64,000 bases of DNA. Origin: Antedon mediterranea (taxonomy: Eukaryota; Echinodermata; Crinoidea; Comatulida; Antedonidae). Where the stretch lies: contig NC_092678.1 in NCBI RefSeq assembly GCF_964355755.1, positions 8,406,922 through 8,470,921 on the forward strand, given 5' to 3'. This document shows positions 46,961 to 56,999 of the stretch, in pieces. The notes under the pieces were generated by a model. That model did not search any database. It saw nothing but the letters and a program-made list of their open reading frames with translations, and was not told the origin of the DNA. The translations under genes and the position numbers were made by a program. The first letter of the stretch is position 1. Each line of letters begins with the position of its first letter.

Positions 46961-47248
46961 TCATTCTACAATGTTTCCAATGAACCATTCTTGGTGATAT
47001 ACACCGGCTATGTACTTGCCAGCTTGAAAATCATTCGAATCATGAGGTGCTTTGGAGGCAATGGACTGTTCACCTATTGAAATAGTATTGCAAACGTCAT
47101 CTCTTGATAGCCGCCGCATCTTCAGTGCACATTCTGATATTAGTATGAAACTATGGTGTGAGCGTGTACCAGACACAGTCTTCGACAATGAATAGCGCTT
47201 CTCGAGCTGATAGATGTCTGAATTTCTTTGAACTTCATCATTACTCAC
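46961..47248 (-). pseudogene. Open exon with 'FQAGKYIAGVYHQEWFIGNI' motif
   Basis: Open minus-strand frame of 95 residues, ending SKAPHDSNDFQAGKYIAGVY and HQEWFIGNIVE. The W-F-I-G-N-I pattern recalls the small barrel domain that follows the integrase region in some transposon-derived proteins (weak analogy). Borders unclear. Confidence 0.4.
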
Positions 47249-47690
47249 AAAGGAAAACTTTATCCCACTTAAATATTATGCTGATCAGCCTATTTAAACA
47301 TTTGTTGAGGCGTTAGGATTTGATCTTTTTCTATTGGTGCTTGTAAGCTGACTCTAGCCACTAACCGTTTAGTAGTTCCACCTAGCCCATCACAGGGACT
47401 TTTACCGTGGCTTGTAGCAAAAAAGTTCCAGCCCTAAGTTAAGGTCAGTGGTTAGGGTTAGTAATCCAGTATCACTCAATTTACTAGCAAAAGCTATTGT
47501 TTTATATTCTTAAAAATTGCTAATAACTAATCCTTTTTGCGGAGGTGAAAGAGAAACATGTTTCATTTATTAATGCTTTTGGGATTACACTAATTCCTTG
47601 ATAATTAATAATTTCAAAATCATTTTCAACTTAAATTTCCTGTGAAATACTAAAAATTAGGATATACAAAAGCATATTTTGACTATTATA

Positions 47691-47783
47691 CAACTAATGA
47701 ATGTTTATGAGTGCAATGATACAAATAATTTTCATTTTCTTTTACCAAATTTGTTGTTCCAAATATAAAATATTCATTATTTG
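47691..47783. mobile_element. Short MITE, CAAATAATGAATGTTT family, copy 3
   Basis: Left end CAACTAATGAATGTTTATGA and right end, other strand, CAAATAATGAATATTTTATA. Only 93 bp, so internally deleted compared with the 158-176-bp copies. Confidence 0.6.
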
Positions 47784-48669
47784 TTTACATTCAACTGTAA
47801 TTATTCATTTGATAACACCCCTGTTATAGGCCGCACTCTAAATTATCAAAATCAAATTTATTTTGTCCTCCAAGAAACTATTTTGAGCATATTTCATAGT
47901 ATCATGTAAAAATATTTAGAACATTTGGTTAAAAGTATTAAAATATTTAAGAAGAATACTATTTGACATTTTACATTAAATGCCAGAATTCTGTAGGTTA
48001 TTTCGTACACTTTTCATCAGGTGTGGAGCATCAGACATCATTATTTCATGTATCCTGGTAAGCATGCAGACCAGTAGAAGCATAATAAGCTATAGGATCT
48101 TGTAGCTTGGTGAAAATGTCTCGGACAAACACGACATGATCTAGTGGCCCATTTGTTTTTTTTCCTTGCGGGAACGGATTTTTCCAGCTAACTTTTTTAT
48201 AGTTACCAATCCAATCCTATAAAAACAGTTGGTATTTGATTTGGCAGTCTGTCATGCTGAAAACATGTCAACAATCTGCTCAGCATCTATGTGTGGTTTT
48301 GTGCTGATTTAGTCTCCTTTCGAAGCTGTTCTGATAAGTCTAACTCAAAGTACCTCTTGTAGTGATGTACAAGTACCTCATTCGAGCACCTTTCAAGCAT
48401 GTTGACATCATCTTGAAAACATTTGTGTTCATACCTCTAGGGACATAAAACAGTGTCATCCAAGAGCCGATCAACAACTTCCCTAAAAGCCCCAACAATT
48501 GAATTTCAAGTTTTGCAATTGGATTAGCATCCTTTGAACTGCATGATGTGCAAGTTAAAAATAATATTTATTTGATCTACTAACTGCTGTAAAAATGTCA
48601 CTGATTGGGCACATTTGATATGAGTATTGTTTTGTTTTTGTCAGGAAATATATTTTTCTCACCGACAAT

Positions 48670-48765
48670 CAATGGTCAATGCTTCCCAATGCACCAAAGT
48701 CTACCAAGGTTTGGCAGACATTGATGTAACCATTTAAGGCACCATGCAATGCTGTAAAGCCATCC
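48670..48765 (-). pseudogene. Ankyrin-like exon, copy 1
   Basis: The minus strand reads DGFTALHGALNGYINVCQTL, VDFGALGSIDH, stop. One ankyrin-like repeat, related to the copies at 49399-49500 and 50262-50350. Confidence 0.6.
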
Positions 48766-49137
48766 TTTACATAAAGACAAAACAAAAATAAATAACAGTA
48801 AATAGTAGCCATCACAAAATGAGGTCAACTTGCCTTCAATTCAAGTAAAAAAACAAACTAAAGAATACAGTAAATGCTTGGCATCACTAGTCTGTTACAC
48901 ATTAAATACAAGATGAAAACAGTATATTACTTACCTTACTCTTTATGAACATCTTCATCACCTGCAATTAACAGTTAATATGTATTCATTTTCTGAAATT
49001 GGATTACTTTGTTGTTGAATTATTTTATTTGGTCACAATTAAAAAGTACTTACTATCCATCCATTTCCTTGAGTCGTTTCCCAACTTTACGTATCTCATC
49101 AATTGCGGACGGAGTCTGGTACTGTAGATGTTTGCAT

Positions 49138-49377
49138 TTACGAGGGCAGAATGCCCCATATGTTTATAGAAGAGAACCCTCTCTCCTTCTGGAATTTCCA
49201 TGCTAGGCAGGTAGGCCCTATGGTTTGTTTAACTGCTTTTGTTAATAACTCTTTCTGTCTATCACTTCTATAACTATACATTCCTTTCTTATAAAAAGCA
49301 ATGAGAACTGATTGATCTTCTGTATATAAATTATGCTTAATTCTGACATAGGCGAGCACTTGCTGCTTTATAATCAA
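49138..49377 (-). pseudogene. Open frame of unidentified exon
   Basis: The minus strand includes TEDQSVLIAFYKKGMYSYRS, DRQKELLTKAVKQTIGPTCL and AWKFQKERG. The pattern could be a small helix-turn-helix, but I cannot place it. No clear splice borders. Confidence 0.3.
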
Positions 49378-49398
49378 GAAATTTATCTTAATGACTTA

Positions 49399-49510
49399 CC
49401 TTATCTTGTATGCCCACAGTTGCGCCAAAGTCTACCAAGGTTTGTCAGACATTGATGTAACCATTTAAGGCACCATAATGCAATGCTGTCCATCCTTTAA
49501 CATAAAGGGG
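49399..49510 (-). pseudogene. Ankyrin-like exon, copy 2
   Basis: The minus strand reads GWTALHYGALNGYINV, a stop in place of cysteine, QTLVDFGATVGIQDK, then donor AAG|GTAAGT. The stop codon makes this copy inactive, although the donor is intact. Confidence 0.6.
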
Positions 49511-50261
49511 AAAAAATATGTAAGAAAAATGCACATTACAGTCATGTGATGGTCCAGTCCAGTTGTATCCCACTTGTACAACAACCCTTTGCCAAGTTCT
49601 AATGAAATACATAAAAAACATAAATTTGATATAAATGTAAATAGAGTTATCGTTTTCTAATGAGTAATTAAATGACAATATCCACTTAAATTTTCCCATT
49701 GTGCTCTGACGAGCACAATGTGAAAATTAGGGGACAAATCTCCGCCTTTGATCTATCTCAGATGTATCGCGAAACATAGATTTGATAACATTAGTTTTCA
49801 TTATTACGCTATTGTTCCATTTTTGTCTTTTATGACAAATCTTAGCGTTTCCTATCGAAATTTGTAGATATTACAGGGTTAATTTTACACACTCTCGCTG
49901 ATCAACAGGTTTCCGGGTCCCTTGACTTCCCGCAAAATAGTCATTGGTGGAGACATTCAATATTTTTATTCGTCAGTAAGTCCAGAAAATATTGGATACA
50001 CGGCAAAATAAATAACTCATTGATATTAATTCTATATAAAATAGGGAGTGGCAGGACATATGCCGGCCTGAAATAACAGGCTTTTACTTTTCGTCCTAAT
50101 TACAATTTGATTTTAGTTAGTAACTAATTATTTGATTATTGAAGGCCTTTACTTTTACGTGAACTACAATATGATTTTAGTGATTTTAGATGATCTTGTC
50201 TTCCATTGGCCTACATCACGTGCTGCTTTATAATACAGAAATTAATCTGACTTGCCTTATC

Positions 50262-50350
50262 TTGTATGCCCACAGTTGCTGCATAGGCTAGGCAGACATT
50301 GATGTAACCATTCAAGGCACCATAATACAATGCTGTTTAGCAATGCTTTA
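50262..50350 (-). pseudogene. Ankyrin-like exon, copy 3
   Basis: The minus strand reads TALYYGALNGYINVCLAYAA and TVGIQDK followed by GGCAAGT, where the GT donor of copy 2 has become GC. A stop precedes it and a few codons are deleted. Confidence 0.55.
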
Positions 50351-50929
50351 TCATAAAGCTGAATAAATTCCAGAAGTTTTTGGCTTCTTCTTTCATTGTT
50401 GTCGTTTCTTGAGGTACACAGAGTTGCTTTGTTGCTTCAACAACTGTGTCGAAATGTTTACTGTGTAAACACGCCTCTAAACTCATTTGAACATTTTATT
50501 TCATTTACAGTAAACACAGGCGACCCAGATGATGCTTTCAAGCGGCAATTTCATTTTTTTTGCGGTCTCCCATTCTTTCTAATAAAATCATCATTTGTTA
50601 TGGTTTGTTTAATTTCTTCTGATACTCTTTCTCGCATGCCGCTGACTATAACTTGTAAAACTTGATTCCCAAGATTTCTTTCCTTTTCCTCTCATGTAAG
50701 TATTACCTACTTCTAACAACATTCTACATTGTGATACATATGACTAAATTTCTCTTGAATCATGTCCTTCTTCATTTTCATTGTGTTTACAGCGTTTGGC
50801 ATGCAACCAAATTTATTATTTATTAACATTAATGTAAGGATAAAAACAACCATGGTCTGGTAGTGGCTTTGGCTTTATTTGGTATTACTGTAGCAAAGAT
50901 CAGATGGTCCTTCATTTTTATTTCAACTT

Positions 50930-51063
50930 TATTTATAGAGGGTAACCCTTCCAGCTGAACCCGCAGGCCAGCTGATATTCAGGGGCCCTCTTAAAAATGA
51001 CAAAATATATAAAACTATACTTAACTAATACGAATCTACTATATACATTTAAATTTAAAACTA

Positions 51064-51109
<46 letters not shown>

Positions 51110-51135
51110 ATCCAAAAAAAAATTCAATTAAACAA
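50930..51135 (-). other. Retrotransposon 3' UTR
   Basis: From the stop codon the sense strand has TTGTTTAATTG, a T run of 38, then a segment around 50940-50995 with the inverted repeat CAGCTGGCCTG...CAGCTGG near the 3' end, possibly the stem recognised by the reverse transcriptase, and AATAAAGTTGAAATAAA. Confidence 0.6.
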
Positions 51136-54100
51136 TTACGATAAAATGTGTTTTTTAAAATTAAATTTAAACGAGTTAATATTTGTACATTCTTTCAAAA
51201 CAGAAGGTAATACATTATATAAAATACAAGCAGAATAAATAAAAGAGCGCCGGAAACATTCCAATTTAACTTTGGGTACCAGTAAGTCTCCCCTGGAAGC
51301 AGCCCTAGTCCTCATAGAGTGTATCGGAACAGTGGAAAATCGTTGGGTGATGTATCGAGGGGCAATATTGTTCATGGCTTTAAAAGCTAGGCAGCCTACC
51401 TGGTACTGCACCCTCTGTGACACATTCATGATGTGTAGAGATGTTAGAAGAATGTGAGTGCTGGTGCGAGGCGGAGCTTGAAGAACTACACGCATAGCGC
51501 GATTTTGAAGTTTTTGAATCTTATTAATGTTTGTTTTACTTCCGGTGCCCCAGAGAAGAGCACCGTAGTCAATGTGTGGTAAAATTAATGTGTTGTAAAA
51601 TAAATGTGCTGTACGTTTGTCAAGATATTTTCTAATTCGTGCAAGTGTGTGGATTTTGAAAGAAAGTGTAGAGCTCAACTTACTGACATGGGTATGCCAG
51701 TTAAGTTGATTGTCAATGTGCACACCTAAGTGTTTGTGGTTAGTTACAACTTTGATCGGTTGTGCAGCAATCGATACGTCTATTGTTTTGTGTTTAAGCC
51801 GCTGAGGGACGCCAATTAACATCGCCTCAGTTTTGTCAGTGTGTAATGATAATCGGTTAGAGGTGAGCCATGTGTTAATTAGTGAGAGGTCAGAGTTGAT
51901 GTTTCTGTTAATTATATGTATGTTAGAGTGCGAATAATAGAGGGTGGAATCATCAGCATAAAGATCAAGAGTGCCATGTTCTGGAACAGTGGCAAGATCA
52001 TTGATGTAAATTGTGAATAACAAGGGTCCAAGAATGGACCCCTGAGGTATACCGTGTGTTATGGTGAGAAAATTAGAATAAGTGTTTTTGAATTTAACTG
52101 TTTGAGTGCGGTTAGTTAGATATGATGTGAACCACTCGATGCCAGATGAGGATACACCACACCGAGTCAATTTTCTAAGCATGATCTTGTGGTTGACCGT
52201 GTCAAAAGCTTTTCTTAAATCTATGAAAACTGACCCGGTGAGGCGACCCCCATTCATAGCATCGAGCCAGTTGTCACATGTGTTAGTAAGTGCTGTAGTG
52301 GTAGAGAAGTGTTTCCTAAAGCCTGATTGGTTATCTGAGAGAATGTTCTGTGCTGTAAGATAGTCATAGAGTTGGATATGAGCAGCGCGTTCAATGATTT
52401 TAGAGAGGATTGGTAAAACGGATATAGGTCGATAATTGTTGAGTTCGTCCTTGGCCCCACTTTTATATATGGGAACAACTTTGGCGATTTTTAGGTCATT
52501 TGGAAAAATACCAGATGAAAGTGAAAGATTACAGATAAATGTCACAGAAGGCGCAATAACAGGGGCTGCCAACTTGAGCAATTTGATAGGGTAACAATTT
52601 ACTCCAAGCGACGTTCCACAGTCCAATCGACTAAGCTGCTCCAGGACAGACTCACAAGATACCCTCTGAAAATCAAATTGAGAATCAAATAAAGGTAAAT
52701 AAGAACATGGATCAACATTATTAGCTGCAAGTGCATTGTCAAGATGAGTAGCTATATTTACAAAATAATCATTATATGCATTACTAATTTCATTTTCATT
52801 ACAAGAAGCATGACCATTGATCCTAACAGAAGATGGCAACCAGTTAGACTTTGATGAGATCAAATGTTTCATTCCTTTCCACATCTTGCTGGTGTCATTC
52901 GCAGATTCAATTAAAAAGTTCCTATAATAATTAACTTTTGACTTTCTACACATTTTATTAATCTGATTTCTTAATTTTTTAATTTGTAACCATAGTTCAG
53001 CTTGACCGTTTGGTTTTGCCTTTGACTTTAATCTATCACGTTCGTGCATCAGAATCAATATGTCATCACGACCTTTTAACCACAAGGGCAAACTTTTTTT
53101 AAAACGTTTCGTTTTTTCTGGAGCATGGACATTAATTACTCCACCAAGGAAATTGTGAAGAACTTTTAAACAGACGTTCACGTCATCAAGTTGAGGAATT
53201 ATGTTCCAAGGTAGTTTTTTCAGGTCATTAATGAAGTTATCCTCATTGAAATTTCGGAAGTCCCTGAAGGTCTGCTGATCATGTACATTCTTGGGGGGTT
53301 TGATACGTATTGATGTAAAAATAAAGTCATGATCACTTATGTCTGAAGACAACGTTGTATTGTTGTCGTGTAATTCCTTGTTGGTTGTGAGTATAACATC
53401 AATTAACGTTTGAGAGTCTCTGGTCGTACGCGTTGCATTCGGGATAATCTGTGTCAGATTGAATAAGTCCATGATATGCATGAGACTGTTTCTATTCGTG
53501 TGTGGTTTCAGCATGTCCACATTAAGATCGCCTAGCATGATAAAATCCTTGGAATCACAATAGTCTTCCAGGAAACTCTCAAGATGAGTAAAATATATCG
53601 AAGGCGAGTTTGGGGGTCTGTAGACAACTGATGCCCGTATTACGACTGAAGCCACATGAATTTCTACAAGAAGGGATTCGATACTAGCATGTTTAGGATC
53701 CACGATTAACTGGGTAAAAGACAATGAGCTGGCAATAAACATTGCCACCCCTCCTCCATGTCTATTCCTATCACGGCGAAGGAGAGTATACCCAGGTAGT
53801 GATACTTCATTATCGTGAATTATATCCGAGAGTTTAGTCTCCGAAATTGCCAAAATATGTAGTTGAGTACGATGCAATAACAGTCGTAGTTGATCGATTT
53901 TGTCCGTTAAACTGTTTATATTGATGTGCGCAATTCGTAATCCCTTGCATTGATTTATAAAATCAAACGTTGGGGATCTCCGGCTGCCACCTGCATTCAA
54001 ATCAAGCTGGGTATTCCTTCGAAGTACTTGAGCTTGATTGTTGTTGTTGCAAACAATGGTATTCGTTCCGGGTTGATGATTACTATTTCCGTAATGTCTG

Positions 54101-54501
54101 CCATTTTGTGGACCAGGGTTTAATTCAATATCTCCACACATACATAATTCTGACATGTTAAATGTACTTTGAGAGTTATGATAGTATCGGATGGGCGCAT
54201 TGAAAAATTTGCGTTTGAAAGTCCCGCTATACGTATTTATACGCTTCAGATCGTGTAGAGCATTATATGTATCCGGCCTTGCTGTCGCCTGCGACAACTC
54301 GACGTAGGAGAGCGATAATGAAATTGATATAGGCTTACCGATAAAATCACTGTCGTATGTCCAATTTAGTCCATTAAAACGGTCATTGTTCGCCAATCCA
54401 TAAACAATATCATAATCATACTTCTTGTATCGGTAGGATCCATAATATATGAACCCAGATACAGCAATTAATGAAAGTAATGATAGAGTATAAAGACCCA
54501 T
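51136..54501 (-). CDS. CR1-like retrotransposon polyprotein: 2A, endonuclease, RT
   Basis: 1121 residues, no interruption. Residues 3-22 are hydrophobic (LYTLSLLSLIAVSGFIYYGS), a possible signal or membrane segment. Residues 122-131, CGDIELNPGP, fit the 2A consensus D-V/I-E-x-N-P-G-P, which makes the ribosome release between G130 and P131 and then continue. The endonuclease/exonuclease/phosphatase domain spans about 188-412: HININS, SETKL (E221), GGGVAMF, YRPPN, LGDLNVD, TLIDVI, SDHDF. The reverse transcriptase spans about 600-860: YRPISVLPILSKIIE, FIDLRKAFDTVNH (D761), GIPQGSILGPLLF, YADD (848-851). The C-terminal region ends HILS. This is the machinery for target-primed reverse transcription. 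The start ATG is the first in frame after the 5' UTR. A 2A near the N-terminus is known in sea urchin CR1-clade elements. Confidence 0.95.
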   Translation of the reverse strand: MGLYTLSLLSLIAVSGFIYYGSYRYKKYDYDIVYGLANNDRFNGLNWTYDSDFIGKPISISLSLSYVELSQATARPDTYNALHDLKRINTYSGTFKRKFFNAPIRYYHNSQSTFNMSELCMCGDIELNPGPQNGRHYGNSNHQPGTNTIVCNNNNQAQVLRRNTQLDLNAGGSRRSPTFDFINQCKGLRIAHININSLTDKIDQLRLLLHRTQLHILAISETKLSDIIHDNEVSLPGYTLLRRDRNRHGGGVAMFIASSLSFTQLIVDPKHASIESLLVEIHVASVVIRASVVYRPPNSPSIYFTHLESFLEDYCDSKDFIMLGDLNVDMLKPHTNRNSLMHIMDLFNLTQIIPNATRTTRDSQTLIDVILTTNKELHDNNTTLSSDISDHDFIFTSIRIKPPKNVHDQQTFRDFRNFNEDNFINDLKKLPWNIIPQLDDVNVCLKVLHNFLGGVINVHAPEKTKRFKKSLPLWLKGRDDILILMHERDRLKSKAKPNGQAELWLQIKKLRNQINKMCRKSKVNYYRNFLIESANDTSKMWKGMKHLISSKSNWLPSSVRINGHASCNENEISNAYNDYFVNIATHLDNALAANNVDPCSYLPLFDSQFDFQRVSCESVLEQLSRLDCGTSLGVNCYPIKLLKLAAPVIAPSVTFICNLSLSSGIFPNDLKIAKVVPIYKSGAKDELNNYRPISVLPILSKIIERAAHIQLYDYLTAQNILSDNQSGFRKHFSTTTALTNTCDNWLDAMNGGRLTGSVFIDLRKAFDTVNHKIMLRKLTRCGVSSSGIEWFTSYLTNRTQTVKFKNTYSNFLTITHGIPQGSILGPLLFTIYINDLATVPEHGTLDLYADDSTLYYSHSNIHIINRNINSDLSLINTWLTSNRLSLHTDKTEAMLIGVPQRLKHKTIDVSIAAQPIKVVTNHKHLGVHIDNQLNWHTHVSKLSSTLSFKIHTLARIRKYLDKRTAHLFYNTLILPHIDYGALLWGTGSKTNINKIQKLQNRAMRVVLQAPPRTSTHILLTSLHIMNVSQRVQYQVGCLAFKAMNNIAPRYITQRFSTVPIHSMRTRAASRGDLLVPKVKLECFRRSFIYSACILYNVLPSVLKECTNINSFKFNFKKHILS
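54109..54138 (-). other. 2A ribosome-skipping motif CGDIELNPGP
   Basis: Codons for residues 122-131 of the retrotransposon ORF. All consensus positions (D, I, E, N, P, G, P) are present. Predicted products are a 130-residue N-terminal peptide and a 991-residue endonuclease-RT protein beginning with proline. Confidence 0.85.
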
Positions 54502-54847
54502 CGTGCCTAGTCCCGTGTTGTACAGTCCTTATGTCAGCTAAACAATAGGTAGGCCTAGGGGCGGTTGTATGGCGGTGTCCTTTGTATGAATCGTTACGAA
54601 TCTATATGAATGAAGCTATATGCAGCTGTTTTTATTGCTGGAATTGTACCTCTTTTTGAGGTAATAATACGGAATAAGGCAGAAGAGAAGAGTAAAAAAA
54701 TTATTCTTGAAAAATGCATTCGGCAAGACATTAAAGAATATTTCAAAACACGACTCAATCTCAGATGGTCCTTCAATCTCACAAGAAAAGTACAATAAAA
54801 CTAGCTGTTGCTTCCTTAAGCATGGATCTAATTTTTAGGTCCATGCC

Positions 54848-55115
54848 CTAGTGCATCGTCTTTCTTGGGTTCATAGTCGCCGCTAACATCGTCTTTGTCA
54901 GGCGCATCAGAATCGAATTCTCGCTCTTCAAGATCGTGATAAAATTTCTCATAAAGTCACTTTCATCAAGAAAGAGTAAATCGAGAGCCTCCTCGGCATT
55001 TTAGGCCATTGTATAGCACTAATTGAAAAGTTAATTGATTTTCAATTTAAAATTACGGAAAATATTTGAAAAACCAAAATAGCGTTGTTGCAAATTTCTG
55101 AATCGAAATTTAATT
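54848..55115 (-). pseudogene. piggyBac transposase N-terminus relic, copy 1
   Basis: The minus strand contains EEALDLLFLDESDF and, in another frame, HDLEEREFDSDAPDKDDVSG with DYEPKKDDAL, an acidic N-terminus of the sort that precedes the DDE domain in piggyBac transposases. It duplicates the segment at 55320-55545 and is broken by frameshifts. Confidence 0.5.
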
Positions 55116-55144
55116 AAGCAATATTTTTGTATTGTATTTAATGT

Positions 55145-55545
55145 GTGCATCCTGAGCAAATAAGAGCTTCTGCGCATACCTGTTTGTCTCCGTCACTACA
55201 TGCTGTAACAGCCCATTATCTAAGAAATGCAGGAAGATCTCTGCGATTGATGATTCGGTATCATGAATCTTCGGCCCTGATTGTTCAGCCTAAAAATATA
55301 CACAATAAATAAATATAAATATAGTGCATCGTCGTTCTCGGGTTCATCGTCGCCGCTAACATCGACTCTCAGGCGTGTCAGAATCGGATTCTCGCTCTTC
55401 AAGATCGCGATAAAAGCCTCCTTGGCATAGACCATTCATTGTACAGCACTAATTGAAAAAACTGATTTCAATATAAAATTATGGAAAATATGGGATAAAG
55501 CAAAATAGCGTTGTTGCAAATTTCTGAATCGAAATTTAATTAAGC
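55145..55545 (-). pseudogene. piggyBac transposase relic, copy 2
   Basis: The acidic block (about 55430-55320) is followed by EQSGPKIHDTESSIAEIFLH and FLDNGLLQHVVTETNRYAQK (55290-55145). The pattern 'E-I-F..F.D..L...V-V-T-E-T-N-R-Y-A' is the start of the piggyBac DDE domain. The catalytic aspartates lie beyond the preserved part. Non-functional. Confidence 0.65.
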
Positions 55546-55689
55546 TTTCCAAAAAAGCTATCCCAGAATCCTCAGACAAGCAGAAGTTAGTGATTAATTC
55601 TGAAATAATAGCACTTCGGATTTGCTCTGCCCTTCCACAATTTGGTTGACCTTAGCAGGTTGGCATGATAAAGGCATTTCACCTCATCA

Positions 55690-55975
55690 TCTGTCCAAGC
55701 ATGTTGGTAGGGAACTCCATTGCTAGTACAAATGTTGTTGTACAACTGGACAAAGTTTTTGTGTCTCATGCTCGTTCCTTTTTAGTAGTATTAGCCATCG
55801 ACCCTTTAAATGCCCAAATTACCCTACATTGAGAAAGTTTATAATTGAAATGAGACTGTTCCCTTTGTTTGTTTAGACGATTCGGAAAAGGCAGCATTAG
55901 ATTATTTAATAATGGGAAGTGCCCCTCCATTTCAGCCAGCTTCTGTCGCAAAAGCTCTATTTCGTTTTCTGACAT
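55690..55975 (-). pseudogene. Harbinger (PIF) transposase C-terminal relic
   Basis: The minus strand reads FPLLNNLMLPFPNRLNKQRE and SHFNYKLSQCRV, then after a frameshift FGHLKGRW and LLKRNEHETQKLC. In Harbinger nucleases these are 'PLLPWLM.PFP', 'HFNYRLSRARV' and 'FGRLKGRW.LLKR', the end of the DDE domain. The N-terminal catalytic part and the 'VEN' between the two segments are lost. Confidence 0.7.
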
Positions 55976-56289
55976 ACTGATAATCCGTTTGGTCTTGTCA
56001 TCACATCTAACTTTATGTATACCTGAAGATAATCTTAAATCTATAAAGTGTCATGGCAACTCTTTATTCTGCAGAGAATGGGGGACCATTGTTGTTAGTA
56101 GTAGTAGTAGTAGTTGTTTCTCAATATATGGCCTTAGTTCCTCAATATATGGCCTTAGTTCCTCAATGACAGGTTTCCTTGTTTATTCTGTAAACGCAAT
56201 GTTATATTTCATATTATTCAGTTGAAATGTTTCAGTGCGTTTCTTTCTTTTAAACCCTTACTGAATTTAACTGAATTTAATTTATTCTC

Positions 56290-56460
56290 TCCCACTCCTA
56301 CCTGTATTTAGGTAGGCGCAGTGTAGGCCTAGCTAGTTAATATAGACTAGAGAAAGTAGGCCTAGCCTAGGACCGTAGTAGTAGTACTCCTACCTACAGT
56401 AGGTTAGATAGCTACAGTGTGTAGGCTAGCCAGCTAGTACAGAGTTTTAACAACAAAAAA
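56290..56460. repeat. TAGGCCTA/CTAC-rich simple-sequence patch
   Basis: A run of short palindromes and near-repeats (GTAGGCCTAGC, CTAGCCTAGGACC, GTAGTAGTAC, TACCTACAGTAGG). Similar patches occur near 12000-12090 and 13440-13560. Probably slipped simple repeats rather than a regulatory site. Confidence 0.5.
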
Positions 56461-56522
56461 CAAAAATAAATTGTAATACTATTATTAATATTAATTATTT
56501 ATTATTTATTTATTACTCTTTA

Positions 56523-56807
56523 TTATTTATTTTTTAATTGTTTGCCACCAATGAATACTTTTTTCTTTCGCCAAAGTTGCCTTCTAACCGTTACATCTAG
56601 GCTTGTATGTAAAAGAAACATTATCTCCCCGAGTTCCTGCTGTTCTTTGGCATTTCGTAGGTATCTGATCCGTCGTTGTTGTCGAATCATGCGCTGAGAT
56701 TCCAGGCAGCTAGAAACGTACTCAACTAACGCAAACAGCAGCAAAGCAGTACTTTCATCCAGTTCAGTGTCGTCATTATTGATTTGTATTAATATAGGTA
56801 AAAACAA
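56523..56807 (-). CDS. Open frame, 94 residues, unknown
   Basis: Minus-strand frame with DDTELDESTALLLFALVEYV, an arginine-rich stretch MIRQQRRIRYLRN, and KKKVFIGGKQLKNK. It lies upstream of the Harbinger relic on the same strand and could be its N-terminus, but I see no diagnostic motif. Confidence 0.3.
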   Translation of the reverse strand: MFLPILIQINNDDTELDESTALLLFALVEYVSSCLESQRMIRQQRRIRYLRNAKEQQELGEIMFLLHTSLDVTVRRQLWRKKKVFIGGKQLKNK

Positions 56808-56999
56808 TAATAATTAATATATAATAATAACGGAGGAAACATGGTGCCGACCAGTGGTACGGTAGTGTTGTGCGTATACACAAGGAAATATAGCCCACAA
56901 TTCAGTAGGCCCTAACCTGTACAACTGTACTTCCTATTTTGTGTCGTGTTTAAATTATCTCACCCTAAGTTGAACGCAATTTAATGAATTTAATCAAAT

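Larger units (their letters stand above)
50915..54760 (-). mobile_element. Full-length CR1-like non-LTR retrotransposon with 2A
   Basis: Element of 3846 bp flanked by the perfect 15-bp duplication TCAGATGGTCCTTCA at 50900-50914 and 54761-54775. On the minus strand: a ~259-bp 5' UTR, one ORF of 1121 codons (54501-51136), and a 3' UTR with a long poly-T run (the A tract at 51070-51107 on the plus strand), ending ATAAATAAAGTTGAAATAAA. Intact ORF and perfect duplication point to recent insertion. No separate ORF1 is present; the N-terminal part upstream of the 2A motif may take its place. Confidence 0.93.

Noticed and set aside
54610-54798. 62-residue plus-strand frame 'MKLYAAVFIAGIVPLFEV...' as a host gene
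   Set aside because: It crosses the 5' end of the retrotransposon and its target duplication, so most of it is the element's 5' UTR in antisense.
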